Below are positions 27,047 through 37,185 of a stretch of DNA of 64,000 nucleotides, piece by piece (the first letter of the stretch is position 1; every line of letters begins with the position of its first letter). The notes under the pieces were generated by a model. That model was given only the letters and a program-made list of their open reading frames with translations. It was not told the origin of the DNA and did not search any database. This DNA is from Neoactinobaculum massilliense (GTDB lineage: Bacteria; Actinomycetota; Actinomycetes; Actinomycetales; Actinomycetaceae). Location: the NCBI RefSeq assembly GCF_900604955.1, contig NZ_UWPE01000001.1, positions 62,001 through 126,000 on the forward strand, given 5' to 3'. Both the position numbers and the translations under genes were made by a program.

Positions 27047-28660
27047 GTGAGCGTGCGATCTCACACAACGCGCTGGATAGCGACACTCGCGGCGGGAGCG
27101 CTGGGTGTGTCGCTGGTGCCCGCGAGCTTTGCAGATGACGTAACGGATCAGGACGTGGCGAACGCGAAGAACGCGGAGCAGTCCACACAGAATTCGATCG
27201 CGGGCATGGAGGCGCAGCTCACCTCGCTCGGTGCCCAGATGGATCAGGCCCGCATGGACGCCACGCTCAAGCAGACGGCTAACACGGCCGCGCAGCAGGA
27301 CCTTGCGGATTCTATTTCTGACGCAATGAATGCGCAGGATGCGGCCAACCGTGCGGATGAGGCGGCGAAGGAGGCTCTCTCCGCACTGGGGCAGGTAGCT
27401 TCGGCGGATTATCGTGAGGGTTCCACGGCGCTCGGTGCTGCGGCCTTCGTAACCGGCGCTACCAGCCTTCGTGAGGCCTCCGATCGCGCCCAGGCCTACC
27501 GAGTGCTCGGCGATACCACGGATTCCCAGCTTCAGCACTACCAGGCCCTCAGTGACGTGGCGAAGTCCATGAAGCAAACGGCCACAGAAAAGGCCAACGA
27601 GCAGGCAAAGGTTGCGGACAAGGCGCAGAAGGCGCAAGAAGCGGCGGATGGCGCCGCGGCCGTGCTAGAGGGTCAGCTGGCGGATATCGAATCCCAGCGT
27701 GATGCACTCTTCACCAAGCTGGCCGCCCAGAAGGGCACCACGGCGGCGCTCGAGCGGCAGCAGCAGGAGCAAAAGGAAGCAAAGGCAGCGCAGGCCGCGG
27801 CCCAGGCCCGCCAGGCCGAACTTGACCGCGCGGCTAAGGAGGAAGCGGAGCGCACCGCCAAGGAACGCAAGGCGGCCGAGGCGGCGGAGGCCGCTCAGGC
27901 TAAGCAGGCGGCAGCCGAGCAGCAGGCCAAGGCGCAGCAGGCTGCTGCGCAGAAGCAAGCGGCAGCGAAGGCAGCGGCCCAGCAGCAGGCGGCCGCGAAG
28001 AAGCAGGCCTCCCAGTCCGCGCAGAAGGCTGCCCAGCAGAAGGCCTATGAAGCCGCACAGGCCGCCGCGGCAAAGCAAGCGGCCGCGCAAAAGGCCGCGG
28101 CTCAGAAGGCTGCCGCGCAAAAGGCAGCGGCCCAGAAGGCAGCTGCACAGAAGGCTGCCGCGCAAAAGGCAGCGGCCCAGAAGGCAGCTGCACAGAAGGC
28201 TGCCGCGCAAAAGGCTGCCGCGCAAAAGGCGGCCTCGCAGAAGGCCGCGAGCTCTAAGTCCTCCAGCACCAGCAGCTCCAAGTCCTCGAGTTCCTCGGCG
28301 TCCGGCGCCGCTCTCGGCAACGCGGTGGTGGCCTACGCACGTCAGTTCGTTGGCGTTCCCTACGTGTGGGGCAAGTACAGCCCGCTCACGGGGTGGGATT
28401 GCTGCGGTTTCACCTACTACGTTTACAAGCACTTTGGCATTAACACGCCGCGTGCTACCGGCCGGTCGGTGAGCACATACTGGGGCGCCTACAAGCAGGT
28501 ATCGGCCTCGCAGGCCCGCCCGGGTGATCTGCTCTGGTGGCCCGGCCACGTGGGTATCTACACCGGCAATGGCATGCACATCGCGGCCTGGAACCCGGCT
28601 ATGGGCACTCAGGAGCGCGCCGTGTGGGGTAGCCCACTCTACCTCCGTGTGATCCAGTAG
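27047..28660 (+). CDS. secreted NlpC/P60 peptidoglycan endopeptidase with coiled coil
   Basis: This 537-residue exported protein probably cuts peptide stems in peptidoglycan at the division septum (RipA/RipC-like role, inferred). A signal peptide spans residues 1-29 with cleavage after ASFA. Residues about 35-260 are a heptad-rich coiled coil, and about 250-400 are Ala/Lys/Gln repeats (AAAQK), then a Ser linker. The catalytic NlpC/P60 domain occupies 415-537: nucleophile C452 in WDCCGF (usually DCSG) and H501 in GHVGIY. The third catalytic position seems to be Asn in AAWNPAMG. GTG 27047 has AAGGAG upstream. A strong hairpin follows the gene. Confidence 0.93.
   Translation: MSVRSHTTRWIATLAAGALGVSLVPASFADDVTDQDVANAKNAEQSTQNSIAGMEAQLTSLGAQMDQARMDATLKQTANTAAQQDLADSISDAMNAQDAANRADEAAKEALSALGQVASADYREGSTALGAAAFVTGATSLREASDRAQAYRVLGDTTDSQLQHYQALSDVAKSMKQTATEKANEQAKVADKAQKAQEAADGAAAVLEGQLADIESQRDALFTKLAAQKGTTAALERQQQEQKEAKAAQAAAQARQAELDRAAKEEAERTAKERKAAEAAEAAQAKQAAAEQQAKAQQAAAQKQAAAKAAAQQQAAAKKQASQSAQKAAQQKAYEAAQAAAAKQAAAQKAAAQKAAAQKAAAQKAAAQKAAAQKAAAQKAAAQKAAAQKAAAQKAASQKAASSKSSSTSSSKSSSSSASGAALGNAVVAYARQFVGVPYVWGKYSPLTGWDCCGFTYYVYKHFGINTPRATGRSVSTYWGAYKQVSASQARPGDLLWWPGHVGIYTGNGMHIAAWNPAMGTQERAVWGSPLYLRVIQ
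28103..28215 (+). repeat. 45-bp tandem repeat in the Ala-Lys-Gln linker
   Basis: Two identical 45-bp units (28103-28147 and 28148-28192) and half of a third (28193-28215) encode three AAAQK pentapeptides each. Such in-frame repeats can expand or contract by slippage and change the linker length of the NlpC/P60 protein. Confidence 0.9.
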
Positions 28661-28740
28661 GTGTCCGGGCGACGTCGCCCGCAGCGTACGTAGCGCCCGC
28701 GGTTAGGGCGTGGTTGCCGCGTACCACGGGCACAACGAAG

Positions 28741-28788
28741 GCAAATGAAAGGTCCCGCAGGCTCAATCCTGCGGGACCTTTCATTTGC
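28741..28788. terminator. 21-bp perfect hairpin, bidirectional terminator
   Basis: Arms 28741-28761 and 28768-28788 are exact reverse complements (outer part GCAAATGAAAGG) with a 6-nt loop. The AT-rich base gives T-rich 3' tails on both strands. It separates the convergent NlpC/P60 and ppa genes. Confidence 0.85.
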
Positions 28789-28805
28789 GGGGTTAGTCCC
28801 CGGTG

Positions 28806-29306
28806 CTAATCCTCGTAGAAATGCTGGTCCTTGGCGCGCTGGATAGACACCTTGATTTCTTCCTCGGCGGCCTCGCGCCCCACCCAGTGGGCACCCTCCA
28901 CGGATTTGCCGGGTTCGAGGTCCTTGTACACCTCGAAGAAGTGCTGAATCTCAAGGCGGTGGAATTCGGAGACGTCCTCGATCTCCGTGCGCCAGGATGC
29001 GCGCTGGTCGGAGGCCGGCACGCACAGCACCTTGTCGTCGCCGCCGTTTTCGTCACGCATACGGAACATACCGAGCGCGCGGCAGTGAATGAGGCAGCCG
29101 GGGAACGTGGGCTCCTCAAGCAGTACCAGGGCGTCCAGCGGATCCCCGTCTTCCCCTAGCGTGCCCTCGATGAAGCCGTAGTCGTCGGGGTACTGGGTGG
29201 AAGTGAAGAGGAGCCGATCCAGGCGGATACGTCCCGTTTTATGATCCAGCTCATATTTGTTGCGGTTGCCCTTGGGAATTTCGACGGTGACGTCAAACTC
29301 CAACAT
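28806..29306 (-). CDS. ppa: inorganic pyrophosphatase
   Basis: This 166-residue family I soluble pyrophosphatase hydrolyses PPi from biosynthetic reactions. Motifs: [14 protein letters not shown] near the N-terminus, [11 protein letters not shown], and the metal-binding signature [13 protein letters not shown] 29306 has GAAGGAG 7 nt upstream; the frame continues upstream without support. The gene diverges from dacB with only 43 bp between the two starts, so their promoters must overlap. The length and sequence are standard. Confidence 0.96.
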   Translation of the reverse strand: MLEFDVTVEIPKGNRNKYELDHKTGRIRLDRLLFTSTQYPDDYGFIEGTLGEDGDPLDALVLLEEPTFPGCLIHCRALGMFRMRDENGGDDKVLCVPASDQRASWRTEIEDVSEFHRLEIQHFFEVYKDLEPGKSVEGAHWVGREAAEEEIKVSIQRAKDQHFYED

Positions 29307-29336
29307 TGCGGTACTCCTTCGTTCTGGGCGCCGTGC

Positions 29337-29342
29337 CACAAT
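29337..29342 (+). promoter_or_regulatory. -10-like hexamer of a leaderless dacB start
   Basis: CACAAT is followed by 7 nt and the GTG start at 29350. No ribosome-binding sequence is present. Confidence 0.4.
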
Positions 29343-29349
29343 TGCATGC

Positions 29350-30780
29350 GTGAAAGGCAAATCCCAGCTTGTAATCTCCGTCTGCATAGCGCTTGGCGGA
29401 GCGTATGCGTTCGCCGATGCGCTGAATTTTGTTCCGGGGCCCCTCACGGTAGCTCCGCTACAGGGTGAGCCTATCGCCTATCCGAGCGTTGTGCCCGCGA
29501 CACCGGCTACGGTTCCGACGGTGTCGAGCGGGGCGGAAACGGAGAAAGGGACGACGCCGGCGGCGTCGGCGAGTAGTAGCGCCGGTAGCGCGTCCCCAAG
29601 TAGTACCGGTGCTAGCGACAGGCGGGTGAGCGCCGCGGCGGTGGCGAACGCGGTGAAAGAATTGGAATCGGACCCGCGGCGCAGCGGTGAACTGTCGCTT
29701 GAGGTGCGGGACGCGGCAACCGGCACGGTGCTGGCTGAGAAGGCGCCGGAGAAGGGACGCACCCCGGCGTCCTCGATGAAGCTGGTGACGGCCGCCGCTG
29801 CCTTGACCCAGTTCGGCGCTGACCGTCAGTTCAGCACGACGGCGGCGCGCGAGGGCTCCACGGTGTACCTCATTGGCGGCGGCGACACCATGCTTGCCGC
29901 GGGCGCGGGGAACCCGGCCGTGGCCGAGGGGCATGCGGGGCTTGGTGATCTCGCCAAGGCCACGGCGGCCAAGCTCAAGGCGGCCGGTGTCACAACGGTG
30001 AGCCTCCGCGTGGACACATCTCTATTCGGTGGGGATGCCTACCATCCGCGTGTGGAGGGGGCGGATCGCAGCTTCATTATGGCGATGTCGCCGGTGGCTG
30101 TGAATGAATCGCGGGATGCGACCGGTGCCTTCACCGCGGATCCAGGGCTGGGGGCAGGCAATGTTTTTGCCCAGCGGCTTAAGGAGAACGGCATCGCGGT
30201 GACGAATGTGAGCGGTGGAAAAGCGGGTGCGGGTGCAACCAAACTTGCCTCCGTCCAGTCCGCCACCCTGCGCCGTATCGTGGATCAGATGCTCACGGAA
30301 TCGGATAACACGCTGGCCGAAACTCTGGGGCACCTGGTGGCCGTTGACCGTGGGCTTTCCGCTGATTTTCCGGGTGGGGCCAAGGCGGTCACGCAGGTGC
30401 TCAAGGAACTGGACTATCCGCTTGAGGGCGTACGCATTTCGGATAATTCTGGGCTCTCCACGGATAACCGCGTGACCACCGGCCTGGAGCTGGCCATTCT
30501 TGATGATGTGCTGGCGGGGAAGTATCCGGCCATCGCGGCGGGGGTGCCCGTGTCCGGCTATTCCGGCACGCTGGCGAACCGCATGGGCGGGGATATGGGC
30601 GGGCACGTGCGGGCCAAGACGGGCACGCTGGTGCGCTCCATTTCCCTGTGCGGCCTGCTCCGCACGGATAACGGGCAACTGCTGGAGTTCGCGCTGTTTG
30701 CCGATGAACTGGACGAGGGCACCGCCCTCCAGGCCCGCGAATCGCTGGACACGTTCCTCACGAATCTGGCGGGCGCATAG
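29350..30780 (+). CDS. dacB: D-alanyl-D-alanine carboxypeptidase/endopeptidase (PBP4, S13 family)
   Basis: This 476-residue exported low-molecular-weight penicillin-binding protein trims or cuts peptidoglycan peptides. After an N-terminal hydrophobic segment (about 5-22, signal peptide or anchor) and a Ser/Thr/Ala-rich linker (about 45-105), the three S13 motifs are seen: SSMK at 141-144, SDN at 318-320 and KTG at 423-425. GTG 29350 is taken as start because the signal sequence [17 protein letters not shown] begins there; it appears leaderless. It ends by overlapping tilS by one base (TAGTG), so it leads the tilS-hpt-ftsH-folate series, as in other actinobacteria. Confidence 0.93.
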   Translation: MKGKSQLVISVCIALGGAYAFADALNFVPGPLTVAPLQGEPIAYPSVVPATPATVPTVSSGAETEKGTTPAASASSSAGSASPSSTGASDRRVSAAAVANAVKELESDPRRSGELSLEVRDAATGTVLAEKAPEKGRTPASSMKLVTAAAALTQFGADRQFSTTAAREGSTVYLIGGGDTMLAAGAGNPAVAEGHAGLGDLAKATAAKLKAAGVTTVSLRVDTSLFGGDAYHPRVEGADRSFIMAMSPVAVNESRDATGAFTADPGLGAGNVFAQRLKENGIAVTNVSGGKAGAGATKLASVQSATLRRIVDQMLTESDNTLAETLGHLVAVDRGLSADFPGGAKAVTQVLKELDYPLEGVRISDNSGLSTDNRVTTGLELAILDDVLAGKYPAIAAGVPVSGYSGTLANRMGGDMGGHVRAKTGTLVRSISLCGLLRTDNGQLLEFALFADELDEGTALQARESLDTFLTNLAGA

Positions 30781-31805
30781 TGGGCGGACCAACACGCGAG
30801 GTGGCGGCGGCACGCGGAGCCGTACGCACGGCACTCTCGCACTATTCGGCGGGTGCACCGGTGCTGGTGGCGCTCTCCGGTGGCTCGGATTCGACGGCGC
30901 TCGCCGCGGCCACCCTGTTCGTGGCGCGGCACGCCGGCCTGGTGCCCGTGTGCCTGACGGTGGATCATGGCCTGCGCCCGGAATCGGCTCGGGAGGCAGC
31001 GGCGGTGGCCGCATGGGCGCGGCAAGCCGGCTTTGAGGCGCGGGTGACGCGCGTGGACGCCAGCGGAACGGGCGAGGGGCCGGAGGCGGCTGCACGCCGG
31101 GCCCGGTACGCGGCGTTGGCTACGGCGGCACGCTCGCTTCCTTTCCGCGGCGTACCGGCACCCGTGCTTCTGGCCCACACGGCCGATGATCAGGCCGAAA
31201 CGGTGCTGCTTGGCCTTGGGCGGGGGAGTGGTGCGCGCTCACTGGCCGGCATGGCGCCCACCGGCCCGCTCCCGTATGCGCCGGATGTGACGGCTCTCCG
31301 CCCCTTCCTGAGCATAAGAAAGGCGGACCTGCGCGCCGCCCTGCGGGCCAAGCGCATCCCCTGGGTGGAGGATCCCACGAATTCCCCCGATTCCGAGTGG
31401 CGCGCGAAGGATGGCTCTTTGCTCACCCGCTCGGCTATTCGTCATGGCGCCCTGCCCGCCCTCGAACGGGCGCTTGGTCCCGGCACGGTGCCGGCCCTGG
31501 TCCGTACCGCACGCCTGCTACGCCGTGATGCTGATGCGTTGGATGCTCGCGCGGAGGAACTGGCCGCGCGCTTCGAACGCGAGGTGCCCGTCAGCGACGT
31601 CGTCACCCTTCCGGAGGCCCTTCGTACCCGTGTTTTTCGTCGCTTGGCGATACGATACGGCGTTCGCGCCGGGGAGCTAGGTAGTGTACACCTGGAAGCA
31701 TTAGACACCCTCGCATGCGGGGCGAACGGGCGGGCCCGTGTGGACCTGCCCGGACTTGCCGTGTATCGCGAGGGAGGCACCCTCCGTTTTGGGGAGGGCA
31801 ACTGA
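30780..31805 (+). CDS. tilS: tRNA(Ile)-lysidine synthetase
   Basis: This 341-residue PP-loop ATPase modifies C34 of tRNA-Ile(CAU) to lysidine so that AUA is read as Ile. The PP-loop SGGSDST is at 33-39. LTVDHGLRPES, and further on HTADDQAETVLLGLGRGSG, are diagnostic. It has a short C-terminal region as in actinobacterial TilS. The GTG at 30780 overlaps the dacB stop, and hpt follows 13 bp downstream. The gene is essential in most bacteria. Confidence 0.95.
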   Translation: MGGPTREVAAARGAVRTALSHYSAGAPVLVALSGGSDSTALAAATLFVARHAGLVPVCLTVDHGLRPESAREAAAVAAWARQAGFEARVTRVDASGTGEGPEAAARRARYAALATAARSLPFRGVPAPVLLAHTADDQAETVLLGLGRGSGARSLAGMAPTGPLPYAPDVTALRPFLSIRKADLRAALRAKRIPWVEDPTNSPDSEWRAKDGSLLTRSAIRHGALPALERALGPGTVPALVRTARLLRRDADALDARAEELAARFEREVPVSDVVTLPEALRTRVFRRLAIRYGVRAGELGSVHLEALDTLACGANGRARVDLPGLAVYREGGTLRFGEGN

Positions 31806-31818
31806 CGGAAGGATCGCG

Positions 31819-32385
31819 GTGGACGCGAAGGATATGGGAGCTGACCTGGATCGCATCCTGGTTACCGAGGAGCAGATGCATACGCGGCTGCGCGAGATTG
31901 CGGCGCAGATTGACGCGGATGTGGATAACACGGCGGATTCGCCGCTCCTCGCCGTGGGGGTGCTGCGCGGCGCTGTCATGGTGATGGCGGACCTGACGCG
32001 CTACATTCACACGCCCCTTGAAATGGACTGGATGGCGGTTTCCTCGTATGGGAACTCCACGAAGTCCTCCGGCGTGGTGCGAATCCTGAAGGACCTGGAT
32101 ACCGAGGTGGCCGGACGTGACGTGCTGGTGGTTGAGGACGTGGTGGATACCGGCCTCACCCTCGATTGGCTCACGAAGAACCTGGCGTCTCGGGGTGCGC
32201 GGAGCGTGCGGATTGCGGCCGCACTGCGCAAGCCCGAATGCCTCAAAGTGAACGTCCAGGTGGATTACGTAGGCTTTGATATTCCAGACGAGTTCGTGGT
32301 TGGGTACGGGCTCGATTACCAGCAGCGCTACCGGAATCTCCCGTTCGTGGGAACGCTGGCGCCGCACGTGTATGGAGCAGAATGA
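31819..32385 (+). CDS. hpt: hypoxanthine(-guanine) phosphoribosyltransferase
   Basis: This 188-residue salvage enzyme converts hypoxanthine or guanine and PRPP to IMP or GMP. The PRPP-binding motif VLVVEDVVDTGLT is clear, and VGVLRGAVMVMADL and the C-terminal GYGLDYQQRYRNLP match the family. GTG 31819 has GGAAGGA upstream; the frame is open to 31738 inside tilS, without support. The stop overlaps the ftsH start by 4 bp (ATGA). Together with the purine operon the cell has both de novo and salvage routes. Confidence 0.95.
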   Translation: MDAKDMGADLDRILVTEEQMHTRLREIAAQIDADVDNTADSPLLAVGVLRGAVMVMADLTRYIHTPLEMDWMAVSSYGNSTKSSGVVRILKDLDTEVAGRDVLVVEDVVDTGLTLDWLTKNLASRGARSVRIAAALRKPECLKVNVQVDYVGFDIPDEFVVGYGLDYQQRYRNLPFVGTLAPHVYGAE

Positions 32386-34712
32386 ACGACGACGAAGTGA
32401 AGAACCCCGGTTCGGCCTGGCCTCGGCATGGGGCCATGCTGCCCGGATACGGTCAGCCCGGGTGGGGCGGTAGTGACGACGCCGGTGGCGGTGCGCCCGA
32501 CGCCGGTGGGTCCGGTCCGTCCGACGGCGGCGTCCCTGCGGGCGCACCTGTCCCCGCCGGTCCGTGGCCTGCGCCTGATAATGAGCAGCGCAGTGCCTAC
32601 GAGCGTGAGCGGCAAGCGCGCCGTGTGCCGACGAATCATCCCGCGCACCGTCCGGCGCCTGGGAATAACAATGAGGACCATCAAAAGCGCGTGCGGCGGA
32701 TTTCGCTGTGGGGGCTGGTGGCGCTCGTGATCCTCGCCGTCGTGAGCTGGAATATGGTGAGCTCCAGCCAGTGGCACCCCATCTCCACCTCCGAGGGCAT
32801 TGCGCTCCTCAAGGGGGACACGGTGGAGCGCGCCGAGGTGACGGATGGCTCCAACACGGTGAAACTGTGGCTGTCTAAGTCCACGAAGACGGTGGTGCCC
32901 AAGGGCGATGACACCGAGTCCGTTGATGCGGGCAAGCAGGTCACTTTCCAGTACGTGGATCCGCAGGGAGAATCCGTACTCAAGCTGGTGGGTGACGCCA
33001 ATATCAAGAACGGCTATGACTCGGTGGTGCCGCAGACCTCCATCTGGACCAGTCTGCTGCTCACGTTCCTGCCGATGATCCTCATCTTTGCCCTGTTCTT
33101 CTGGCTGATCCGTAATCAGGCCAGCCTCATGAACCCGAGCCGAGATAATCAGAACGCTGAGGCGGAGATGCCGGACGTCACGTTTGCGGACGTGGCCGGC
33201 GAGGATGAAGCGGTCCAGGAGGTGGCCGAGGTGGTGGACTTCCTCAAGCACCCGGCCAAGTATGAGGCGCTCGGCGCCCGTATTCCCCGCGGCGTGCTCC
33301 TCTACGGCCCTCCCGGCACCGGTAAAACACTGCTGGCCCGCGCGGTGGCCGGCGAGGCAGGGGTGCCTTTCTACTCGGCGTCGGCATCAGAGTTCGTGGA
33401 GATGTTCGTGGGTATGGGTGCCTCCCGCGTGCGTGATCTGTTCAAGAAGGCCAAGAAGAAGGCGCCGGCCATTATCTTTATTGATGAGCTGGACGCCGTT
33501 GGGCGCGGGCGGGGTTCGTCCGCGCTTGGATCCAATGATGAACGGGAGCAGACGCTCAACCAGCTTCTCGTGGAGCTGGACGGTTTCGATGAGCGCGACG
33601 CCGTTGTACTCATCGCGGCCACGAATCGGCCGGATGTGCTGGATGAGGCGCTGCTGCGTCCCGGGCGTTTTGACCGGCAGATTGCCGTCGATGCCCCGGA
33701 CATGAACGGCCGTTACGAGATCCTCAAGGTGCACGCGAAGGGGAAGCCACTGGGGAAGGACGTGGATCTCCGCGGCCTGGCCAAGCGCACGCCCGGCTAC
33801 TCCGGTGCGGACCTGGCCAACGTGCTGAACGAGGCCGCCCTGCTGGCGGCCCGGCGTAATGCGTCTGAGATTTCGAATGCGGACATGGATGAGGCCTCGG
33901 ACCGCGTGATGGCCGGTCCGCAGCGGCGCTCTCGGCCGATGACCCCGGAGGACCGGCGCATGACGGCCTATCACGAGGGCGGCCACGCGATTGCCGCCGC
34001 CGCACTCCACTACACGGATCCGGTCACCAAGGTGACTATCCTGCCGCGTGGCAAGGCGCTGGGCTACACGATGGTGATGCCCACCGAGGATAAATATTCG
34101 GTGACGCGCAACGAGCTGCTGGACCAACTGGTGTATGCGCTGGGCGGGCGCGTGGCCGAGGAAGTGGTGTTCCACGATCCCTCCACGGGCGCCTCGAACG
34201 ACATTGAGAAGGCCACGGAAACCGCCCGCAAGATGGTGACCGAGTACGGTATGAGTGCCAAGATCGGTGCCGTGAAGGTGGGCTCCTCGGAGAAGGATGC
34301 GCTGGGGCGCAGCGCGGACGGGGAGCATTCCGATCAGCTTGCCCACACGGTGGACGCGGAGGTGCGCGCGCTGATGGAGCAGGCCCACCAGGACGCCTGG
34401 CGGATTATCACGGAGAACCGGGATGTGCTCGATGAGCTGGCCACGCGGCTGCTGGATGAGGAAACCGTGCTGGAGGCCGAACTCACGGAAATCTTCAAGA
34501 ACGTGGTGAAGGCGCCGGAGCGGCCCGTGTGGCTGTCGGCACCGGATCGGACCGTCTCCGCCAAGCCGCCCGTCCCGCTGCCGGCGGAGCCGCGCGGTGC
34601 GCACGGGGATACGCCGGATAGCACGCGCGGGGATACGCCCGGTAGCGCGAACGGGGAAGCCCCGGGCACGCAGAACGGCGGCACGAACGGCGGGCACGCA
34701 TCCACGTGGTAA
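32382..34712 (+). CDS. ftsH: ATP-dependent zinc metalloprotease FtsH
   Basis: This 776-residue membrane AAA+ protease degrades damaged membrane and regulatory proteins. Unlike most FtsH proteins it begins with a Gly/Pro/Asp-rich, presumably cytoplasmic tail of about 105 residues before TM1 (about 107-126). TM2 is near 222-245, Walker A GPPGTGKT is at 309-316, Walker B is in FIDELDAVG, and the zinc site is HEGGH at 531-535. The C-terminal tail is rich in Gly/Asp/Thr/Asn with a repeated GDTP. ATG 32382 overlaps the hpt stop by 4 bp. Confidence 0.96.
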   Translation: MNDDEVKNPGSAWPRHGAMLPGYGQPGWGGSDDAGGGAPDAGGSGPSDGGVPAGAPVPAGPWPAPDNEQRSAYERERQARRVPTNHPAHRPAPGNNNEDHQKRVRRISLWGLVALVILAVVSWNMVSSSQWHPISTSEGIALLKGDTVERAEVTDGSNTVKLWLSKSTKTVVPKGDDTESVDAGKQVTFQYVDPQGESVLKLVGDANIKNGYDSVVPQTSIWTSLLLTFLPMILIFALFFWLIRNQASLMNPSRDNQNAEAEMPDVTFADVAGEDEAVQEVAEVVDFLKHPAKYEALGARIPRGVLLYGPPGTGKTLLARAVAGEAGVPFYSASASEFVEMFVGMGASRVRDLFKKAKKKAPAIIFIDELDAVGRGRGSSALGSNDEREQTLNQLLVELDGFDERDAVVLIAATNRPDVLDEALLRPGRFDRQIAVDAPDMNGRYEILKVHAKGKPLGKDVDLRGLAKRTPGYSGADLANVLNEAALLAARRNASEISNADMDEASDRVMAGPQRRSRPMTPEDRRMTAYHEGGHAIAAAALHYTDPVTKVTILPRGKALGYTMVMPTEDKYSVTRNELLDQLVYALGGRVAEEVVFHDPSTGASNDIEKATETARKMVTEYGMSAKIGAVKVGSSEKDALGRSADGEHSDQLAHTVDAEVRALMEQAHQDAWRIITENRDVLDELATRLLDEETVLEAELTEIFKNVVKAPERPVWLSAPDRTVSAKPPVPLPAEPRGAHGDTPDSTRGDTPGSANGEAPGTQNGGTNGGHASTW

Positions 34713-34774
34713 ACGGGGTGATGCGCCCTTCCGATGAGCGGGGTGCGGCGAAAACCTCGGTGGGGAAAGGACCG

Positions 34775-35341
34775 ATGAGAACATACGATGCGGCGGGCGT
34801 GGCGAAAGCGGCGCGCGATTTTCTTGAGGCCGTAGGTGAGGACACGAACCGTGAGGGGCTTCGAGAAACCCCGGATCGGATTGCGCGCGCCTACACGGAG
34901 ATTTTCTCCGGGCTGGGTGAGGACCCGGGTGCGGCGCTGGATACTCAGTTTGATATTGGCTACCGGGACCTGGTGACCGTCCGCGACATCACGTTCTACT
35001 CCATGTGTGAGCATCACCTGCTGCCGTTCTACGGCCGGGCGCACGTGGCCTACCTGCCGGGCGCCGAGGGGCGCGTTACCGGCCTGTCCAAAATGGCGCG
35101 ACTGGTGGAGGGCTTCGCGCGCCGCCCCCAGGTGCAGGAGCGCCTCACCACGCAGGTGGCGGACGCCCTCGTGGAGCACCTCCACGTGGCCGGCTGCCTG
35201 GTGGTGATTGAGGCGGAGCACATGTGCATGACCATGCGCGGCATTAAGAAGCCGGGTAGCTCCACGGTCGCCGCGGTGGCGCGCGGAGTATTAACCGATC
35301 CGGTCCGTAGGGCAGAAGCCATGGCGCTCATTCGCGGGTAA
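34775..35341 (+). CDS. folE: GTP cyclohydrolase I
   Basis: This 188-residue enzyme opens the GTP ring to make dihydroneopterin triphosphate, the first step of folate synthesis. The zinc-binding Cys/His residues are in [10 protein letters not shown] and [31 protein letters not shown] is typical. ATG 34775 has AAAGGA just upstream; the frame is open to 34706 overlapping ftsH, less likely. Folate genes folP and folBK follow directly, giving THF for Fhs and the purine transformylases. Confidence 0.96.
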   Translation: MRTYDAAGVAKAARDFLEAVGEDTNREGLRETPDRIARAYTEIFSGLGEDPGAALDTQFDIGYRDLVTVRDITFYSMCEHHLLPFYGRAHVAYLPGAEGRVTGLSKMARLVEGFARRPQVQERLTTQVADALVEHLHVAGCLVVIEAEHMCMTMRGIKKPGSSTVAAVARGVLTDPVRRAEAMALIRG

Positions 35342-35389
35342 CCTCGGTGGCATAGCGCGCCGGTGTGGCGCTCGGCGGGAGGAGAAGCG

Positions 35390-36232
35390 ATGGCACGCAC
35401 GCTAGTAATGGGGATTGTCAATGTCACCCCTGATTCGTTTTCGGATGGTGGGCGCTGGCTCGGGGCCGACGCCGCCATCGCCCATGGCCGCGCACTTATT
35501 GCGGCGGGCGCGGATATCTTGGATATTGGTGGCGAATCCACTCGCCCGGACGCCACACCAGTGAGTCCCGCGGAGGAATGGCACCGTATTGGCCCGGTTA
35601 TCGCCGAGCTGGCAGGCGAGATTCCCCTCTCCGTGGATACATACCACGCTGAAACGGCGCGGCGAGCGGTGGCGGCCGGCGCCAGCATCATTAATGACGT
35701 CACCACCGGCGCCGGGGATCCGGACATGTTCGCCACAGTGGCGGCGGCCGGGGTCACCTACATTCTCCAGCATGGGCGCGGAAACGCACGTACCATGACC
35801 AGCCTGGCCACCTACCACGACGTCGCCGCGGAGGTACGGAGCGAGGTGGCCGACGCCGTTGCACGCGCGGTGGCAGCCGGCGTGGCGCGGGAGAAAATCA
35901 TCGTGGATCCCGGGTTTGGGTTTGCCAAAATGGCGCCGCAAGACTGGGAACTCGCGGCGCGAATTGACGAGTTCTTGTCGCTTGGGCGCACGCTCGTCGG
36001 GGTGTCCCGGAAGGGCTTCCTGAGTGAGGTGAGTAATGGGGCGCCGGCGCCGCAGCGCGACGCCGCCACGGCTGCGTTCTCCACCTACTTCGCCGAGCAC
36101 GGGGTGTGGGGTGTGCGCGTCCATAACGTGGCTGCCTCCCGCGCGGCCGTGGAAACGGTGGCGCGCCTCGAGCAGGAGCGCATCAGGCGAGCCGGTAATG
36201 AAGAAGCCGGTACCGTCAAGGAGGAGAGCTAG
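35390..36232 (+). CDS. folP: dihydropteroate synthase
   Basis: This 280-residue TIM-barrel enzyme joins p-aminobenzoate and the pterin pyrophosphate; it is the sulfonamide target. Motifs in order: MGIVNVTPDSFSDGG near residue 6, DILDIGGESTRP, IINDVTTG, VDPGFGFAK and GVSRKGF. ATG 35390 follows GGGAGGAG. The stop overlaps the folBK start by one base (TAGTG). The gene appears intact with no inserted residues near the sulfonamide-binding loop. Confidence 0.96.
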   Translation: MARTLVMGIVNVTPDSFSDGGRWLGADAAIAHGRALIAAGADILDIGGESTRPDATPVSPAEEWHRIGPVIAELAGEIPLSVDTYHAETARRAVAAGASIINDVTTGAGDPDMFATVAAAGVTYILQHGRGNARTMTSLATYHDVAAEVRSEVADAVARAVAAGVAREKIIVDPGFGFAKMAPQDWELAARIDEFLSLGRTLVGVSRKGFLSEVSNGAPAPQRDAATAAFSTYFAEHGVWGVRVHNVAASRAAVETVARLEQERIRRAGNEEAGTVKEES

Positions 36233-37185
36233 TGGCGTGTTTCGACCGCACCGAACTGGACCGCATCACCGTACGCGGGGTGAGGGCGGCGGCTAGCCAT
36301 GGCGTCCACCCGCAGGAAAAGCATGAAACCCACCCCTTTGTCGCGGACGTTACCGCGCTCACGGATACGCGGCTGGCCGCCGCTACCGACGCCCTGAGTG
36401 CCACCGTCTCCTACTCGGACGTGGCACGGGACGCCCGGGCCGTGCTCGCCGAGCGTCCGCGGAATCTCATTGAAACGCTCGCGGAAGAAATCGCTACGCG
36501 TGTGCTTCGGCGCGGCGCCCTCGGGGTGGAGGTGAGTGTCCACAAACCGGAGGCGCCCCTGGGGCTGCCGTTTGACGACGTCGTCGTCCACATTAAACGC
36601 TGGTCACCGCTCCTGGAGGCCGGCACAATTCGGCGCGTGGTAGTGGGCCTGGGGGCGAATCTGGGGGATGCGCCCGGCGCGCTCGCGTGGGCGACGCGGC
36701 AGATCGCTGCTCTCGATGTTGCCGTGACCGGCGTCTCCCACCTTTATCGTTCGGCGCCGGTACTTGCGCCCGGGCAGGCGCCGCAACCTGACTACGCAAA
36801 TGCGGTACTCACGCTTGAAACGGCGCTGGCGCCGCTGGATCTACTGGCGGAGCTCGGGGCCATTGAGGTGCGCGGCGGCCGTGTGCGGCGGGAGCACTGG
36901 GGTGCGCGGCTGCTGGATCTGGATATTGAGGACGTGGAGGGCGTCACCTCGGATTTCCGGCGCCTGGTGCTGCCGCATCCGCGCGCCTCGGAGCGTCTGT
37001 TCGTGCTTGAACCGTGGGCGGAGCTGGAACCGGGCGCCGTTGTTGGTGGCGTGCCGATCGCGGAGCGAATCGCCGCGCTGCGGGCAGATGGGGAGCAGCG
37101 CATTGAACGCGTGGGCGTGCTGGACGTGGCCGACACCGTGCGAACAGCTACGGGTGCACCGACGGTCAATGGCGGTGCGCGATGA
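36232..37185 (+). CDS. folBK: FolB-FolK fusion: dihydroneopterin aldolase / HPPK
   Basis: A 317-residue bifunctional folate enzyme. Residues 1-125 are FolB (starts DRITVRGVRAAASHGV), which converts dihydroneopterin to hydroxymethyl-dihydropterin. Residues about 133-290 are FolK, which pyrophosphorylates it: VVVGLGANLGD, LYRSAPV, and HWGARLLDLDIED with the magnesium-binding Asp pair. Fused or adjacent folB and folK are common in actinobacteria. GTG 36232 overlaps the folP stop, and the stop overlaps the DUF3180 start by 4 bp. Confidence 0.95.
   Translation: MACFDRTELDRITVRGVRAAASHGVHPQEKHETHPFVADVTALTDTRLAAATDALSATVSYSDVARDARAVLAERPRNLIETLAEEIATRVLRRGALGVEVSVHKPEAPLGLPFDDVVVHIKRWSPLLEAGTIRRVVVGLGANLGDAPGALAWATRQIAALDVAVTGVSHLYRSAPVLAPGQAPQPDYANAVLTLETALAPLDLLAELGAIEVRGGRVRREHWGARLLDLDIEDVEGVTSDFRRLVLPHPRASERLFVLEPWAELEPGAVVGGVPIAERIAALRADGEQRIERVGVLDVADTVRTATGAPTVNGGAR

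Noticed and set aside
28080-28240. CRISPR-like repeats
   Set aside because: Repeats are directly adjacent, in frame and coding for Ala-Lys-Gln; there are no spacers or cas genes.
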